DNA of 64,000 bases from CAWCDJ01 sp963796675 (GTDB lineage: Bacteria > Acidobacteriota > Terriglobia > Bryobacterales > Bryobacteraceae), in contig CAWCMS010000008.1 in the NCBI GenBank assembly GCA_963796675.1, positions 434,001 to 498,000 on the forward strand, written 5' to 3'. A program made the position numbers and the translations under genes. The notes below the pieces were generated by a model, which was not told the origin of the DNA, ran no database searches, and saw nothing but the letters and a program-made list of their open reading frames with translations. Below, one piece after another: positions 43,853 to 53,762 of the stretch (the first letter of the stretch is position 1; every line of letters begins with the position of its first letter).

Positions 43853-46303
43853 CTCGTAGCGCAGCGCCACGATCGGGTCGATTTTCGTGGCCCGGCGCGC
43901 GGGAACAAAGATGGCCAGCGTCGCGGCGGCGATCAGCGCCAACGGGATTCATATGAACGTCGCGGGATCGTTTGAGGTCACGCCGAAGATCAGCGACGAC
44001 ATGCAGCCGCGCGAAACCCCATGCGAGGGGGAGCCGCACGACCAGGCCGAGCGCCGATGGTCAGCATGCCGCGCCGGAAGACCATGCCGAGCACGCTCGG
44101 CCGCTCCGCGCCGAGCGCCATGCGAATGCCGATCTCGTGCGTCTGCTCCGACACCATGATAGGCCATCACGCCATACACGCCGATCGCGGAAAGCACGAG
44201 CGCCAGCACGCCGAAAACGCCCATCAGTACCGCCATGTAGTTGAGGCCGATGGCGCGATCGTGAATCGACCGTTCCATGCGTTTGCATGTCGGTGATGGG
44301 CTGCTCGCGGATCCACCTCGCGGATTGCGGCGGTCACCGCCGGGCGCGAGCAGCAGCGGATCGCCCGCGGTTCGCACGCCGATATCCATCCACAGCTGCG
44401 GCGACTGCGGAAAGGGCACATAGATGGTGCGGCGGGGTTCGCGGTCGTAGGGGTTGTGCGACGATGTCGCCCACCACGCCCACGATGGTCAGCCACGGCG
44501 CTTTGGAATCCGCGATCCGCCCAGGCGGATGTGTTTGCCGATGGGCGATTCGTTTTTCCACCAGCGATCCGCCATGCGCTGGCAGATCACCGCCACCTTG
44601 GGCGCGTCCGGGCCGTCGTCTCGGCCAACAGGAACGGCCGGCACACCAGCGGGACGTGCACGTGCTCGAAATAAGTCGGGGCTGGTCACCTGGTACATGG
44701 CGTTGGGGAGCGGACCGCAGTTCCACGGGGCGGCCTTCGATGGTAAATCCACGCCCGTTGGAGTGGTCGCTGTATGGCAGGGCCGTGACCGCCGTGGCGG
44801 CGCGCACGCCGGGCAGGGCGCGAGATGCGGTCCAGCACGTCGCGGTAGAACGGCAATCCGCTGGTAGGGTTCGTGATACTTGTTGTCGGTGAGCGCCAGC
44901 CGCATGGTGAGCAGGGTTGCCGGTTCCAGCCGTTCGCCGTTGTCCACCAGCGTGCGGAATCCGCGAACCATCAGCCCCGCGCCGACTAGCAGGACCACCG
45001 CCAGGGCCACTTCGGATGCCACCAGGATGTTGCGCAGCGGTGGCGCGCGCCGCCGGCGAGCCTCCGCGGCCGCCTTCCTTGAGGGCGTCGGTGAGGTTGG
45101 GCCGGGAGCACTGCCACGCCGGCGCCAGGCCAGCCAGGATGCCGCTCAGCACTGCCGCCGCCAGCGTGAAGGCCAGCGTGCGCGTATCCATCTGGATGTC
45201 TTTCCAGCCGAGGATGTAGCGCTCGATTTCAGGGCGGCATGCCGCCGCGGATCGCGCCCATGCCCCAGAAGCCGATCAGCAGGCCGAAGACCGCGCCGAA
45301 CAGCGGAGAGCAGCATGCTTTCGGTGACCAGTTGCGCGATCACGCGCCAGCGCGACGCGCCGAGGGCGTGCGCACGGCCATTTCGCGCAGGCGGCCGGTG
45401 GCGCGGGCGAATTGCAGGTTGGCCACATTTGCGCAGGCGATGAGCAGCACGAAGAACACCGAGCCGAGCAGCATGATGAGGTACTGCTGGGTGTCGGAGT
45501 CCACCATGTAGCGGCGGGCCGGCCAGGACCATGTAGCGGCGGCCCTTGTTGGTATCGGGATAAGATTTTTCCAGGCCGCGCCGCGATGCGGTCCATTTCG
45601 GCGCCGGCCTGTTCCAGAGTGTGACCCGGCCGGAGCCGGGCGGCGGCTTCCAGCAACTCGTAGTTGCGGCGATTGGCGCGCGCGGCGGGGGTCAGGGCCA
45701 TCGGCGTCCAAAGCTCGGTGGCCATCGGGAAATCGAAGCTCGCGGGCATGACGCCGGTCACCAGAAAATTCTGGTCGTCGAGGCGGATGGTTTTGGCCGA
45801 CGATGGCCGGGTCGGCGGCGAAGCGACGGCGCCACAGGCGGTCGCTCAGGACCACTTCGCGCTCGCGGCCGGGCTGGTCTTCGCCTTCCTGGAAGCCTCG
45901 GCCAAGCGCCGGCTGGACGCCGAGCAGGTGAAGAAGTTGGCGCTTACCAGCGTCTGTATGACGCGTTCCGGTTCGCGCTCCGCGCCCACGATATTGGCCA
46001 GGCCGCCGTCCCACGTGGCGAGGCTGTCGAGCGTCGTGGTCTCGCGGCGGATGTCGTCGAGATCCGCCGGGGTAACGCTGTTCCAGTCGTTGGGATCATC
46101 CGGAATGCGCTGGAGCGACCATCACCAGGCGTGTCCAGATGCGGCAAGCGAGACCGGCTTCCACAGCAAGGCATCGCAGACGCTGAAGACGGCCGTGGTG
46201 GCGCCGATTCCGAGCGCCAGCGTGAGCACCGCGGTCGCGGCGTAAAGCTCGGCGACTTGCGCAGCATGCGCTCGCCGTAACGGATATCCTGCCAGAGGCT
46301 CAT
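43850..46303 (-). CDS. ADOP-family ABC transporter permease, many frameshifts
   Basis: The start is ATG 46303 (MSLWQDIRYGERMLRKSP) and the end is a clean ADOP C terminus (LAIFVPARRATKIDPIVALRYE, stop at 43850). Between them, pieces of one permease appear in all three frames: GVQPALGRGFQEGEDQPGRE, then MATELWTPMALTPAARANRR, and VPFPQSPQLWMDIGVRTAGD-type core segments. The span is exactly 818 codons. Individual indels can be located, for example extra bases in CGCCTGG near 46121 and GTCGCTCC near 46112. Because neighbouring housekeeping genes show the same damage, low sequence quality is more likely than a pseudogene. Function as for the permease at 6279. Confidence 0.8.
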
Positions 46304-46351
46304 GTAGTCAGATTACGCGAAGAACGGCGCGCCGGTTCAATGAAAGTGCGG

Positions 46352-47178
46352 CTATGGAATCTGGTCCGGCAACTCGCCGAAATCGTAGAACTTCTGGGTG
46401 ATCCCGCTGGGTCCGGCTGTGGCGATCCGCATCCCCGACTTGCCACCTTCGAGCGGCATTCCCACGGGGCCCGTCGTGATCATGTCGAGATCGCCGTCGC
46501 GCCCTTCGGAATTATGATGCAGGTGCCCGGCGAAAACCCACCGCACACCGTATTGGTGCATCAGCTTGAGATAGCGCGCCCGCGCCACTTTCGGAATGTT
46601 GAAGTACTGATCGTCTTCGTCCGGAGTGCTTCAGGAAGAACGGGATGTGCTGGAACACCACCACGTACTTCGCGCCAGACGTGCTCGCCTTCGCCAGTTC
46701 CCCGGCGAACCACGCTTCCATTTTGGCGGCTTCGGCGGCCACCTTCTCCGGCGCCTTTTCCAGATTCGAATTGAGCACAATCGCGGCGATCTCGCCCGAG
46801 CGGAAAGTGTAATAATCCGGACCGAAGTGCTCGCGATAGCTGCGCCAGTGATTCGGCGGTCGGCTCGTTGCCGACATCGTGGTTGCCCGGCACGCTATAG
46901 AGCTTGATCGATGGATCGAGTTTGCTCGCGATCCGATTGATACTCGGCGGTCTGCGCGGCGTCTCCGCCCTTGTTGATCAGGTCGCCTGTGATCACCACG
47001 AAGGCCGGCTTCAGACGATTGGCGGTGGCGATGGCGAAATCGAAGTTGGCGGTCTCGTGGACGAACCCCTGGTCCTTTTCGTAACATGCCGAACTGCGGG
47101 TCGGACATCTGGATGAAAGTCTGCGCGGCCATGGGGACGGCCAGCGCAGCGGCAAGAAAGCAGTCGTCGGAGAGTCAT
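46352..47178 (-). CDS. Secreted metallophosphoesterase, frameshifted
   Basis: The start is ATG 47178 (MTLRRLLS, signal peptide into AAQTFIQMSDPQFGM). Calcineurin-like motifs appear in order but in different frames: MSDPQFGM, VVITGDLINKGGD, a GNHD (MPGNHDVGNEPTAESL), YVVVFQHIPFF and AGHLHHNSEG near the C terminus. The span is two bases over a multiple of three, and at least three indels are needed. The start overlaps the DinB stop by ATGA. Substrate unknown. Confidence 0.8.
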
Positions 47179-47691
47179 GGTTTCAATTGATAGTCGCTGG
47201 CCAGCGGACCGGCGCCCGCCAGGAATTTGCGCGCGCGCACGAGCTCGGCGACCTGCCGGACATGTCCCAGATCGTGCAGCGCCCATTCATGCAGCATCTG
47301 CGACAGCGTAATCTCGCCGGCAGCTTTGTGAAGCGCCACACGTTGGCCGGCCTCTACCGGCAGCGAGCGCAGGAATTCGACGTTGGTCTCCCGCTGGTCT
47401 TCGAAATGATCGAAAGCATCCTCGGGGTCGGCGTCGCGATACAGGTCCAGGTACATCTGCGCGTCGTCCGGCTCGAACTCGGGATGGTCTTCCGCCAGAA
47501 AGCGGTCGAGCCGCGTCGCGGTAGCAGTGGCCTTCGGAGTGGGAAAGGTGCGCCAGGACCTCGGCGATCGAAAACCGGTCGGGCGCGGGCTTCCAGCGCA
47601 CGTCATCCTCGGTCAGCTCGCACATCAGGCCGCGCAGCAGGTCGGGCGTGGCTTCGAGCTGATCGATGCAGGGCAGGAATTCTTGATCCAT
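47175..47691 (-). CDS. DinB family protein, one frameshift
   Basis: The product begins MDQEFLPCIDQLEATPDLL and DVRWKPAPDRFSIAEVLAHLSHSEGH, then changes frame near 47520 and continues TRLDRFLAEDHPEF, VEFLRSLPVEAGQRV and MLHEWALHDLGHVRQVAEL. Histidines in HLSHSEGH and HEWALHDLGH fit the metal site of the DinB four-helix bundle (thiol-S-transferase-like). The span is 517 bases, one over a multiple of three, so a single extra base suffices. Confidence 0.85.
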
Positions 47692-47697
47692 CAGTGC

Positions 47698-48490
47698 CTA
47701 TCCTACGATATTCTCGCCGCCATCCACGTGGATGGTGTTGCCGGTCATCCAGTAAGTGGCCGGGTGGCACAGCGCGGCGATGCAGCGCGCCACGTCTTCG
47801 GGCGTGGTCAGCCGGCAATGCGGATTGCGCTGTTCGCGCGAACTGCATGAGCTTCTCGTGGCCGGGGATCAGGCGTAGCGCGGGAGTGTCCGTTACGCCG
47901 GCGAGGATCGCATTGGCCGTGATGCCGGCGGGCGCCAGTTCCACGGCGAGCTGCCGGATGTGAGCTTCAATGGACCGCCTTGGCTGCGCTCACCGGGCCG
48001 TAGTTTGGAATCGCGCGCGTGCCGCCGCTGCTGGTCATGGCGAAGATGCGCCCGCCCCGATCGAACAGCCCGGCCTTCAGGCAATCCTGCACCCAGTAGA
48101 CCAGCGAATGGCCCATCGTGTCGACGGTGATTTCGATCTGCTTCTTCGTGACCACCTGCTCCGCTCCGGCCAGAGGCTTCAGCGAACCAAACGCCAGCGA
48201 ATGCATCAGCACGCGCAGCGTGCCCTGCGGCTCGGCCGAGCAGGCGGCGCCGGATCTGCTCCACGCGTCTGTTGGCGCATCTCGTCGTCCGAGGCGTTGC
48301 AGTTGAAGAATTCGACCTCGCGGCCGGCTCGCGGATCTTCTGCTTGAATTTCGGCGACGTGCGGCAGCTTGTCGCGCCGGTCCAGGTGTACGCCGAAGAT
48401 GTTCATGCCGGCGCGCGCCAGTTCGAGCGCGGTGGCCTCGCCGAATCCGCTGCTCGCGCCCAGGATCAGGGCCCACGGTTGTTTGCTCAT
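47698..48490 (-). CDS. SDR oxidoreductase, FabI/FabL-like enoyl-ACP reductase, frameshifted
   Basis: The start ATG 48490 leads into ALILGASSGFGEATALELAR (nucleotide-binding glycine motif) and NIFGVHLDRRDKLPHVAEI. Later pieces in other frames give MHSLAFGSLKPLAG, FAMTSSGGTRAIPNYGPVSAAK and LAPAGITANAILAGVTDTPALR, ending in a DGGENIVG-type terminus. The Tyr-x6-Lys spacing (YGPVSAAK) is that of enoyl-ACP reductases and differs from classical SDR Tyr-x3-Lys. Several indels disrupt the frame (793 bases). A role in fatty acid synthesis is therefore likely but depends on corrected sequence. Confidence 0.78.
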
Positions 48491-48506
48491 TTCACGTTCG
48501 GTGACT

Positions 48507-48913
48507 TCAATCTCCCTTTCGTCGTTTTCCGCGGGCCGCAATCCGGATCTCCGGTGCGTTCCGCGCGGCATCAGTTGCGGAAAGCGCTCGCCCCATTCGA
48601 TCAGCACCAGCGCCTCGCGGTCGAACACGTCTTCCAGCCCCAGCGTGGCCACCTCGCGCGCATCTTCCAGACGGTAGAGATCGATGTGATAGACGCTGCC
48701 GTCGCCGTATTCGTGGATCAGGGTGAACGTCGGGCTGGAGACCTCTTCGAGCTCCGCGGCGCCCAGTCCGTTCACGATGCCTTTGGCGAGCGTGGTCTTC
48801 CCGGCGCCGAGATTGCCGATCAGCAGCACCACGCCGCGTGGCGGCAACTCGCGCGCCAGTCGTTCGCCCAGCGCGATGGTCTCCGCTTCAGTCGCGGTGC
48901 GATACGCCGGCAC
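48507..48913 (-). CDS. tsaE: tRNA threonylcarbamoyladenosine biosynthesis ATPase TsaE, one frameshift
   Basis: TsaE is the ATPase partner for t6A tRNA modification. From GTG 48913: TATEAETIALGERLARELPP, Walker A GNLGAGKTTLAKG, SSPTFTLIHEYGDG, VYHIDLYRLEDAREV and LIEWGERFPQLMPRG. After the last motif the frame breaks near 48555. Restoring it gives EIRIAARGKRRKGD and a stop at 48507, the usual family length (about 135). The continuous open frame that runs on into the SDR gene is an artefact. The start lies inside the end of the nnrDE gene. Confidence 0.88.
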
Positions 48914-50436
48914 ACGCCTCCATCGCCTGGGGAAGGTATTTCAGGATATCGGTCGCGACGAAGCACTTCTCGCCCAGCTCGCGCGCGCCGATTTCGCCCG
49001 CCAGCCCATGCAGGTACACCGCCGCCGCCACCGCCTGATCGGGCTGGTCTGGAAATTGCGCCAGGAAGCCCGGAAATCAGGCCGGTGAGGATGTCGCCGG
49101 TGCCGCCGGTGCCCATCGCCGGGCGTGCCGGTGGGATTGATCCAGACGCGGCCGTCGGGGAACGCGATCACGCGTGCGCTCGCCTTTGAGCACCAGGGTC
49201 ACGCGGTGATGCGTGGCGAAGGTGCGGGCGGTGCCCGACGCGGTCCTTCTGCACTTCTGCGATCGACTTGCCCGTGAGCCGCGCCATTTCGCCGGGATGC
49301 GGGGTGAGCACGCGTATGCGGTCGGGCTTGCCGTTCAGTGCGCCCGCCAGTGCGTCGGCATCCAGCACCATCGGCTGCTCGAAGGAGGTCGACAGCGGCA
49401 TGTACCAGCTCGGCGACGGCGGGTTCGCGCCCCAGTCCGGGGCCCATGGCGACGACGGTCTTACCCTCCGCCACGGCATCCAGGTTGGCCGTAATGGCGA
49501 GCGATGCCGTGCGGCGTCTCTTTGCAGCGGCTCGGTCATCAACTCCGGCGCGTGCGAGGCGATCTGCGGAATCGCGCTCTCCGCCGAGGCCACGGTGACC
49601 AGGCCCGCGCCCGCGCGCAGGGCCGCACATCCCGCCATCGACGGCGCGCCCGTCTTGCCGCGCGAGCCGCCGATCACCAGCACGTGGCCGAACGTTCCCT
49701 TGTGCCCCGCAGGCGGCCGCGGCGCCAGCAGGTCGCGGAACATGGCGGGCTCGACCAGCGAGAGCCAGGCCTCTTCATAGAGCGATTCGGCGGGCTGCCG
49801 ATCGGGCCGCACGCCGCAGTTCGCCCACGTGATCGCAATTCGGCGGCAGCACCAGCGCGGGCTTGGGCGCGGTAAACGTCACAGTGTAATCCGCGCGGAG
49901 CGAATTCGCCCACCGGGTCGCCGCGAATCGCTCGGGCATGCCGGACGGAATATCCACCGCCACGACTTTCGCCAGCGGGAAGCCCTGGTTGATCTCGCGA
50001 ATGCCATCGAGCATCGGCCCGGTGGCGGGCCCGCTGACGCCCGTGCCCAGCAGCGCGTCGATGCACCAGTGTGGCGAGCCGCGCGTCGGGCGGCAATGTC
50101 GCGCAGCACCGGGCAGCCGCAGGCCTTGAGCATCGCGTAGTTGGCCGCGCGCATCGCCCTTCAGATCTTCGGGAGCCGCCAGCAGCACCACGTGCAGCGA
50201 CTTCGGGCCGCAAGCGCGTGAGCAACTGCCGCGCCACGACCATGCCATCGCCGCCGTTGTTGCCCTTGCCGCACAGCACGACGACGCGCTGCTCTGTCGA
50301 GCGGGCCGGCAGCGCTCCGTCAGAAACTCCACCACGCGATGCCCGGCATTCTCCATCAGCACGATGCCGGGGATCCCCAGTTCTATCGGTGCGCCGGTCG
50401 ACTTCGCGCATCTCCGCCGCGGTCAGGACTTTCATA
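48888..50436 (-). CDS. nnr: Bifunctional NAD(P)H-hydrate epimerase/dehydratase, frameshifted
   Basis: The enzyme repairs hydrated NAD(P)H. ATG 50436 overlaps the phosphatase stop (ATGA). The epimerase half has KVLTAAEMREVDRRT, LMENAGHRVVEFL and CGKGNNGGDGMVVARQLL. The dehydratase half has VLVIGGSRGKTGAPSMAG, AALRAGAGLVTVASAE, LTPHPGEMARLTG and GTGGTGDILTGLISG. The pieces are spread over three frames by at least five indels (for example an extra G near 50390), while all key motifs survive. The stop is at 48888, within the start of tsaE; nnr-tsaE linkage is common. Confidence 0.88.
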
Positions 50437-52340
50437 TCCGTCGCGCCACCACCATGGTCATATCGTCCTGCAGTTCGCTGGAGCCGGTCCACTAGATTCA
50501 CGGCCTCCATGGTGCGCTCGATGATCTCTTCCGAACTCGACTGCGAATACTTGATCAGCAGATCTTTCAAGCCGGTCTTCGCCGAACATTTCGCCGTAAG
50601 CGTTTTCCGGCTCCACGATGCCGTCGGTATAGGCCACCAGCATGTCGCCCTGTTCCAAGTGCACGGTCTTTTCCTGGTATCGCGCCACGGGAAACGCGCC
50701 CACCACGGTGCCGGTGGAATCCATCAGTTTCAAGATGAGTGCCTCGCACCAGCATCGGCGCCAGGTGTCCGGCATTGGTGTAGGTCAGGTCGCTGGTGGA
50801 GTCCTCGAACAGCGCGAAATAGAAGGTGGCGTACTTTTCGGGCGCGGTGGTGGCGTAGAGCTGGCGATTGAGCGTGGCCACCATGCGCGGCGGTCGAGAA
50901 GTGGTCGGGATTCGATCCGTTGGTGGCGCTCAATTGCGTCCGCATGGTGGATTGAATGGTCGCCATCAGCAGCGCCGCCGAGATTCCCTTGCCGGCCACG
51001 TCGCCGATGGCGAAAGCCAGCGAGTGGTCCGAGATCGGCATGAAGTCGTAATAATCGCCCGAGACCATGCGCGCCGGGTTGCAGACGCCCTTCAGCTCGA
51101 GCGAGTGCGTGAACGGCACGTCCTTGGGGAACAACTGGTTCTGCACTTCGCGCGCGATCTGGAGCTCCGATTCCAGGCGCTCCTTTTCCTTCGCCACGAT
51201 CAGCAGACGGCCCAGGTTCTCCGTCATGGTGTTGAACGAGCCGGCGAGCTCCGCCAACTGGTCGCTGCCCTTGACCGGAATGCGGTAGGAAAAATCGCCA
51301 TCCTTCACGTGCTGCGTTGCCTCGTAGAGTTCGTGGACCGCGCCGGTGATCGTGCGGCTGAGCGACACGCCCGCCACCAGCGAAAGGATCTCGACGATCA
51401 GGAAGAGCACCGAAAGCGCGATGAACCCGGCCAGCACGCCCGCGCCCCAATCCCACTTCTGCTTCTGCCCAAAGACGATGCCGAGCACCGCCGAGAGCCG
51501 CGTATCGACAATCAACAGCAGCGGAATTTCGTTCTTCGGCGATTCCCAGGTGGGGATGCTCACCGGGTAGACGCCGCTGAGCGGTAGATCGAACGCGTTC
51601 ACCGGCGCAGGCACGTGCGAGACGCGGATGTGCCCCATCATGGGTGTGAAGTTGACGTCCCCCAAGCCTGGAATCAGATCGGCCAGCAGTTCGTGGGTGA
51701 CCGGCGCCATGATGGTGACTTCTTTGCCGCTGTCGTTCGGCACGTGGGCCCAGGCATAGAGATGCGGCCCGTCCTGGTCGCGGCGCGCCACCAGGCCCGT
51801 GGCCCTCCGCCACGCGGCGGGCGGAGGCGTGAGCGTATTTTCCGCAGGGTAGCGCAACGGGTCTTTGCCGGTCACCAGCAGTTGCGCATTCGGAAACGCC
51901 ATCCGCATCGTCATGTTGAAGCGATTGACAGTGCTTTCGGCGTCGGCCATTGGCAGCCGCGCCAGAATCTCCGCCTGCCGCTGCAATGCGCCTTCCCGGT
52001 GGCCCAACTCCGTATTGACCAGGTAAACGGCCATCTGCCCGATCACCGCCCAGCCGGCCAGACCAACCAGCGTCAGGATGAGGACGATCGGCACCACCGC
52101 AATAAAGAGGTACGCCGCGATCAGGCGATTGCGTAGCCGCCAGATCGCTTTCTTCATGCCACGCCGGGCCGCGCGGAACAGCGCAATCAATCCGAAGAAG
52201 AAGGCCGCCAGGCCAACCACTGTCTGCCAGCCGGGCGCGAGGCGGCTGAAATAGAGAAGGATATAAAGGGCGACGAGAACGAGAAAGATCTTCTCGATGC
52301 GGCCAAGATTCCGCCACTGTTTCCCGTACCCTTTTGGCAT
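50433..52340 (-). CDS. Membrane PP2C/SpoIIE phosphatase with HAMP domain, frameshifted at 3' end
   Basis: ATG 52340 opens a clean frame to about 50890. It encodes two to three N-terminal helices, an extracellular sensor region (about 115-290), another helix (AGVLAGFIALSVLFLIVEI), a HAMP segment (LSRTITGAVHELYEATQHV), a coiled coil and the SpoIIE core (LFPKDVP, MVSGDYYDFM, AFAIGDVAGKGISAALLMA). The rest (ALFEDSTSDLTYTNAGHLAP, MLVAYTDGIVEPENAYGEMFG, then MTMVVARRI) is split by about four indels. The total of 1908 bases is a multiple of three. Such phosphatases control anti-sigma-antagonist switches. It starts the operon that runs to the metallophosphoesterase. Confidence 0.9.
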
Positions 52341-52450
52341 AGTTCCAGAGTAGCGTACCGCAAATCAATGGCATACGCGCGGCCGGCGTATCTCGTACGG
52401 GCGCCGTATGTCCGGCAGCGGACCGGCAGGCTCGGCAAGCGACTTAGATA

Positions 52451-52493
52451 CACTAACGCTTAGTGGTGCTATCAAGTATTTAGAAACAATACT
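52451..52493. repeat. Two small dyads upstream of the aro leader promoter
   Basis: CACTAA-CGC-TTAGTG (52451-52465) and AGTATT-7 bases-AATACT (52475-52493) lie directly upstream of the putative -35 at 52500. They could be operator sites for the aro unit or for the divergent phosphatase gene. Confidence 0.4.
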
Positions 52494-52499
52494 GTTATC

Positions 52500-52528
52500 T
52501 TGCAAAATCAAACCGGCTGGTGTATATT
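52500..52528 (+). promoter_or_regulatory. Promoter of the aro leader
   Basis: TTGCAA (52500-52505), a 17-base spacer, and TATATT (52523-52528). Transcription would begin at about 52535, only three bases before the leader-peptide ATG. Confidence 0.6.
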
Positions 52529-52537
52529 GGAATTTCT

Positions 52538-52600
52538 ATGTCGTTCGCTTACGCCAGCTCGTTTAGCGGCCGGTTCTGGTTTTGGCGCCAGATCCGGTAG
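52538..52600 (+). CDS. Aromatic-rich leader peptide of the DAHP synthase attenuator
   Basis: A 20-residue open frame, MSFAYASSFSGRFWFWRQIR, ends with TAG. Seven of the twenty residues are aromatic (four Phe, one Tyr, two Trp), with an uninterrupted Phe-Trp-Phe-Trp block at codons 13-16 (52574-52585). The block lies 12 bases before the stop and 15 before the antiterminator arm that starts at 52600. This is the form expected of a control peptide for ribosome-mediated attenuation of aromatic amino acid synthesis. The only upstream purine element is GGAA, and the peptide may be read from a nearly leaderless start. Confidence 0.82.
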   Translation: MSFAYASSFSGRFWFWRQIR

Positions 52601-52649
52601 AGTGGCGTTGGAGATAGCGGCATTGGAAATGTTGGCAACCAACCCACTC
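52600..52649 (+). promoter_or_regulatory. Antiterminator structure of the aro attenuator
   Basis: GAGTGG-C-GTTGG (52600-52611) is complementary over 11 pairs, with one bulged C, to CCAACCCACTC (52639-52649). The latter contains the left arm of the terminator, so the two structures exclude each other. The first arm can alternatively pair with ACGCCAGCTC (52551-52560) within the leader-peptide codons (nine pairs, one bulged G), or with CGCCA at 52586-52590. A ribosome at the stop codon would cover it. This gives the classical 1:2, 2:3, 3:4 arrangement. Confidence 0.78.
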
Positions 52650-52665
52650 GAAAGGGTGGGTTTTT
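52641..52665 (+). terminator. Intrinsic terminator (attenuator) before DAHP synthase
   Basis: AACCCACTC (52641-52649), GAAA tetraloop, and GGGTGGGTT (52654-52662) form a 9-bp stem with one U-G pair. TTTTT (52661-52665) and a second T run at 52668-52672 follow. It sits 22 bases before the start of the DAHP synthase gene, whose own site GGGAGG (52673-52678) lies after it. Confidence 0.85.
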
Positions 52666-52687
52666 CGTTTTTGGGAGGCTGGTTTTT

Positions 52688-53725
52688 ATGATTATTTCCA
52701 TGCGGCTGCACGCGACTCGTCAGGAAATCGATCACGTCTGCGAGCGCATCCGCGAGTTCGGATATAAGGTCCACTCGATTGAGGGCGAAGAGCGCGTCGT
52801 CATCGGCGTCGTCGGCGTCGGCGACGTCACCGCGTGCCTGGAATCGCTTGAGGCGACGCCCGGCGTGGAGCGCGCCGTGCGCATCTCGGCTCCCTACAAG
52901 TTCGTCAGCCGCGAATTCAAGAAGGAGCATTCGGCCATCAAGCTCAACGGCGTCGCCATCGGCGGCGATGAGTTCGTCGTCATGGCCGGCCCGTGCTCGG
53001 TCGAGAGCGAAAAGCAGATCATGGAGACGGCCGAAGCGGTGGCGGCGGCCGGCGCGCGAAGTGCTGCGCGGCGGCGCCTTCAAGCCGCGCACCTCGCCCT
53101 ACGATTTCCAGGGCATGGAACGGGAAGGGCTGAAGCTGCTGCGCAAAGGCCAAGCGAAGCCACCGGCCTCGCCATCATCACCGAAGTCATGAGCGACCGC
53201 GACGTGGACCTGGTCGCCGAATACGCCGATTGCATGCAGGTGGGCGCGCGCAACATGCAGAACTTCGCGCTGCTGAAATCGCTCGGCGGCTGCGGACGTC
53301 CGGTGCTGCTGAAGCGCGGCATGAGTTCGACCATCAAGGAACTGCTGATGTCGGCCGAGTACATCGTGGCGCACGGCAATCCCAACGTCATCCTCTGCGA
53401 GCGCGGCATCCGCACCTTCGAAACCGCCACCCGCAACACCTGCGATATCTCCGCCGTCCCGGTGCTGAACGAACTGACGCACCTGCCGGTGATTCTCGAC
53501 CCCAGCCACGCCACCGGCAAGCGCAGCCTGGTGCCCGCCGTTTCGCGCGCCGGAGTGGCCATCGGCGCCGACGGACTGATTGTCGAAGTGCATCCGTGCC
53601 CGGAGAAGGCCATCAGCGACGGCGCGCAATCCCTGACCCTCCAGGGCTTCCGCGACCTGATGCGCGACCTGCAGCCGTACCTCCGGCTCTGGAAAGAATC
53701 CCGCACGCCCGCGCTGGTCGGCTGA
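52688..53725 (+). CDS. aroF: 3-deoxy-7-phosphoheptulonate (DAHP) synthase, type I beta, with compensating frameshifts
   Basis: The enzyme condenses phosphoenolpyruvate with erythrose 4-phosphate, the first step to aromatic amino acids. The N-terminal 75 residues form the ferredoxin-like regulatory domain of AroA-I-beta enzymes (MRLHATRQEIDHVCERIREFG, VTACLESLEATPGVERAVRI). The catalytic barrel follows (FVVMAGPCSVESEKQIMETAE, VLLKRGMSSTIKELLMSAEY, NVILCERGIRTFE, LPVILDPSHATGKR, GLIVEVHPCPEKAISDGAQS). Residues between about 53058 and 53150 are read in the wrong frame. Removing one C near 53058 and two bases near 53147-53153 restores REVLRGGAFKPRTSPYDFQG, then MEREGLKLL. The gene sits behind an aromatic attenuator, so both synthesis and activity are probably feedback-controlled. 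Confidence 0.93.
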   Translation: MIISMRLHATRQEIDHVCERIREFGYKVHSIEGEERVVIGVVGVGDVTACLESLEATPGVERAVRISAPYKFVSREFKKEHSAIKLNGVAIGGDEFVVMAGPCSVESEKQIMETAEAVAAAGARSAARRRLQAAHLALRFPGHGTGRAEAAAQRPSEATGLAIITEVMSDRDVDLVAEYADCMQVGARNMQNFALLKSLGGCGRPVLLKRGMSSTIKELLMSAEYIVAHGNPNVILCERGIRTFETATRNTCDISAVPVLNELTHLPVILDPSHATGKRSLVPAVSRAGVAIGADGLIVEVHPCPEKAISDGAQSLTLQGFRDLMRDLQPYLRLWKESRTPALVG

Positions 53726-53762
53726 GCGACGGCTCCGCCCGCCCTGTGTGATACTTGCAATC

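Noticed and set aside
43850..46303. Calling the second ADOP permease a pseudogene
   Set aside because: Its neighbours, including tsaE and nnr, carry the same kind of damage, and the total length is an exact multiple of three with all domain pieces present. Sequence error is the simpler reading.
48206..48913. Fusion protein of TsaE with a short-chain dehydrogenase
   Set aside because: A single indel near 48555 removes the tsaE stop. Correcting it restores a normal TsaE terminus, and the SDR has its own start at 48490.
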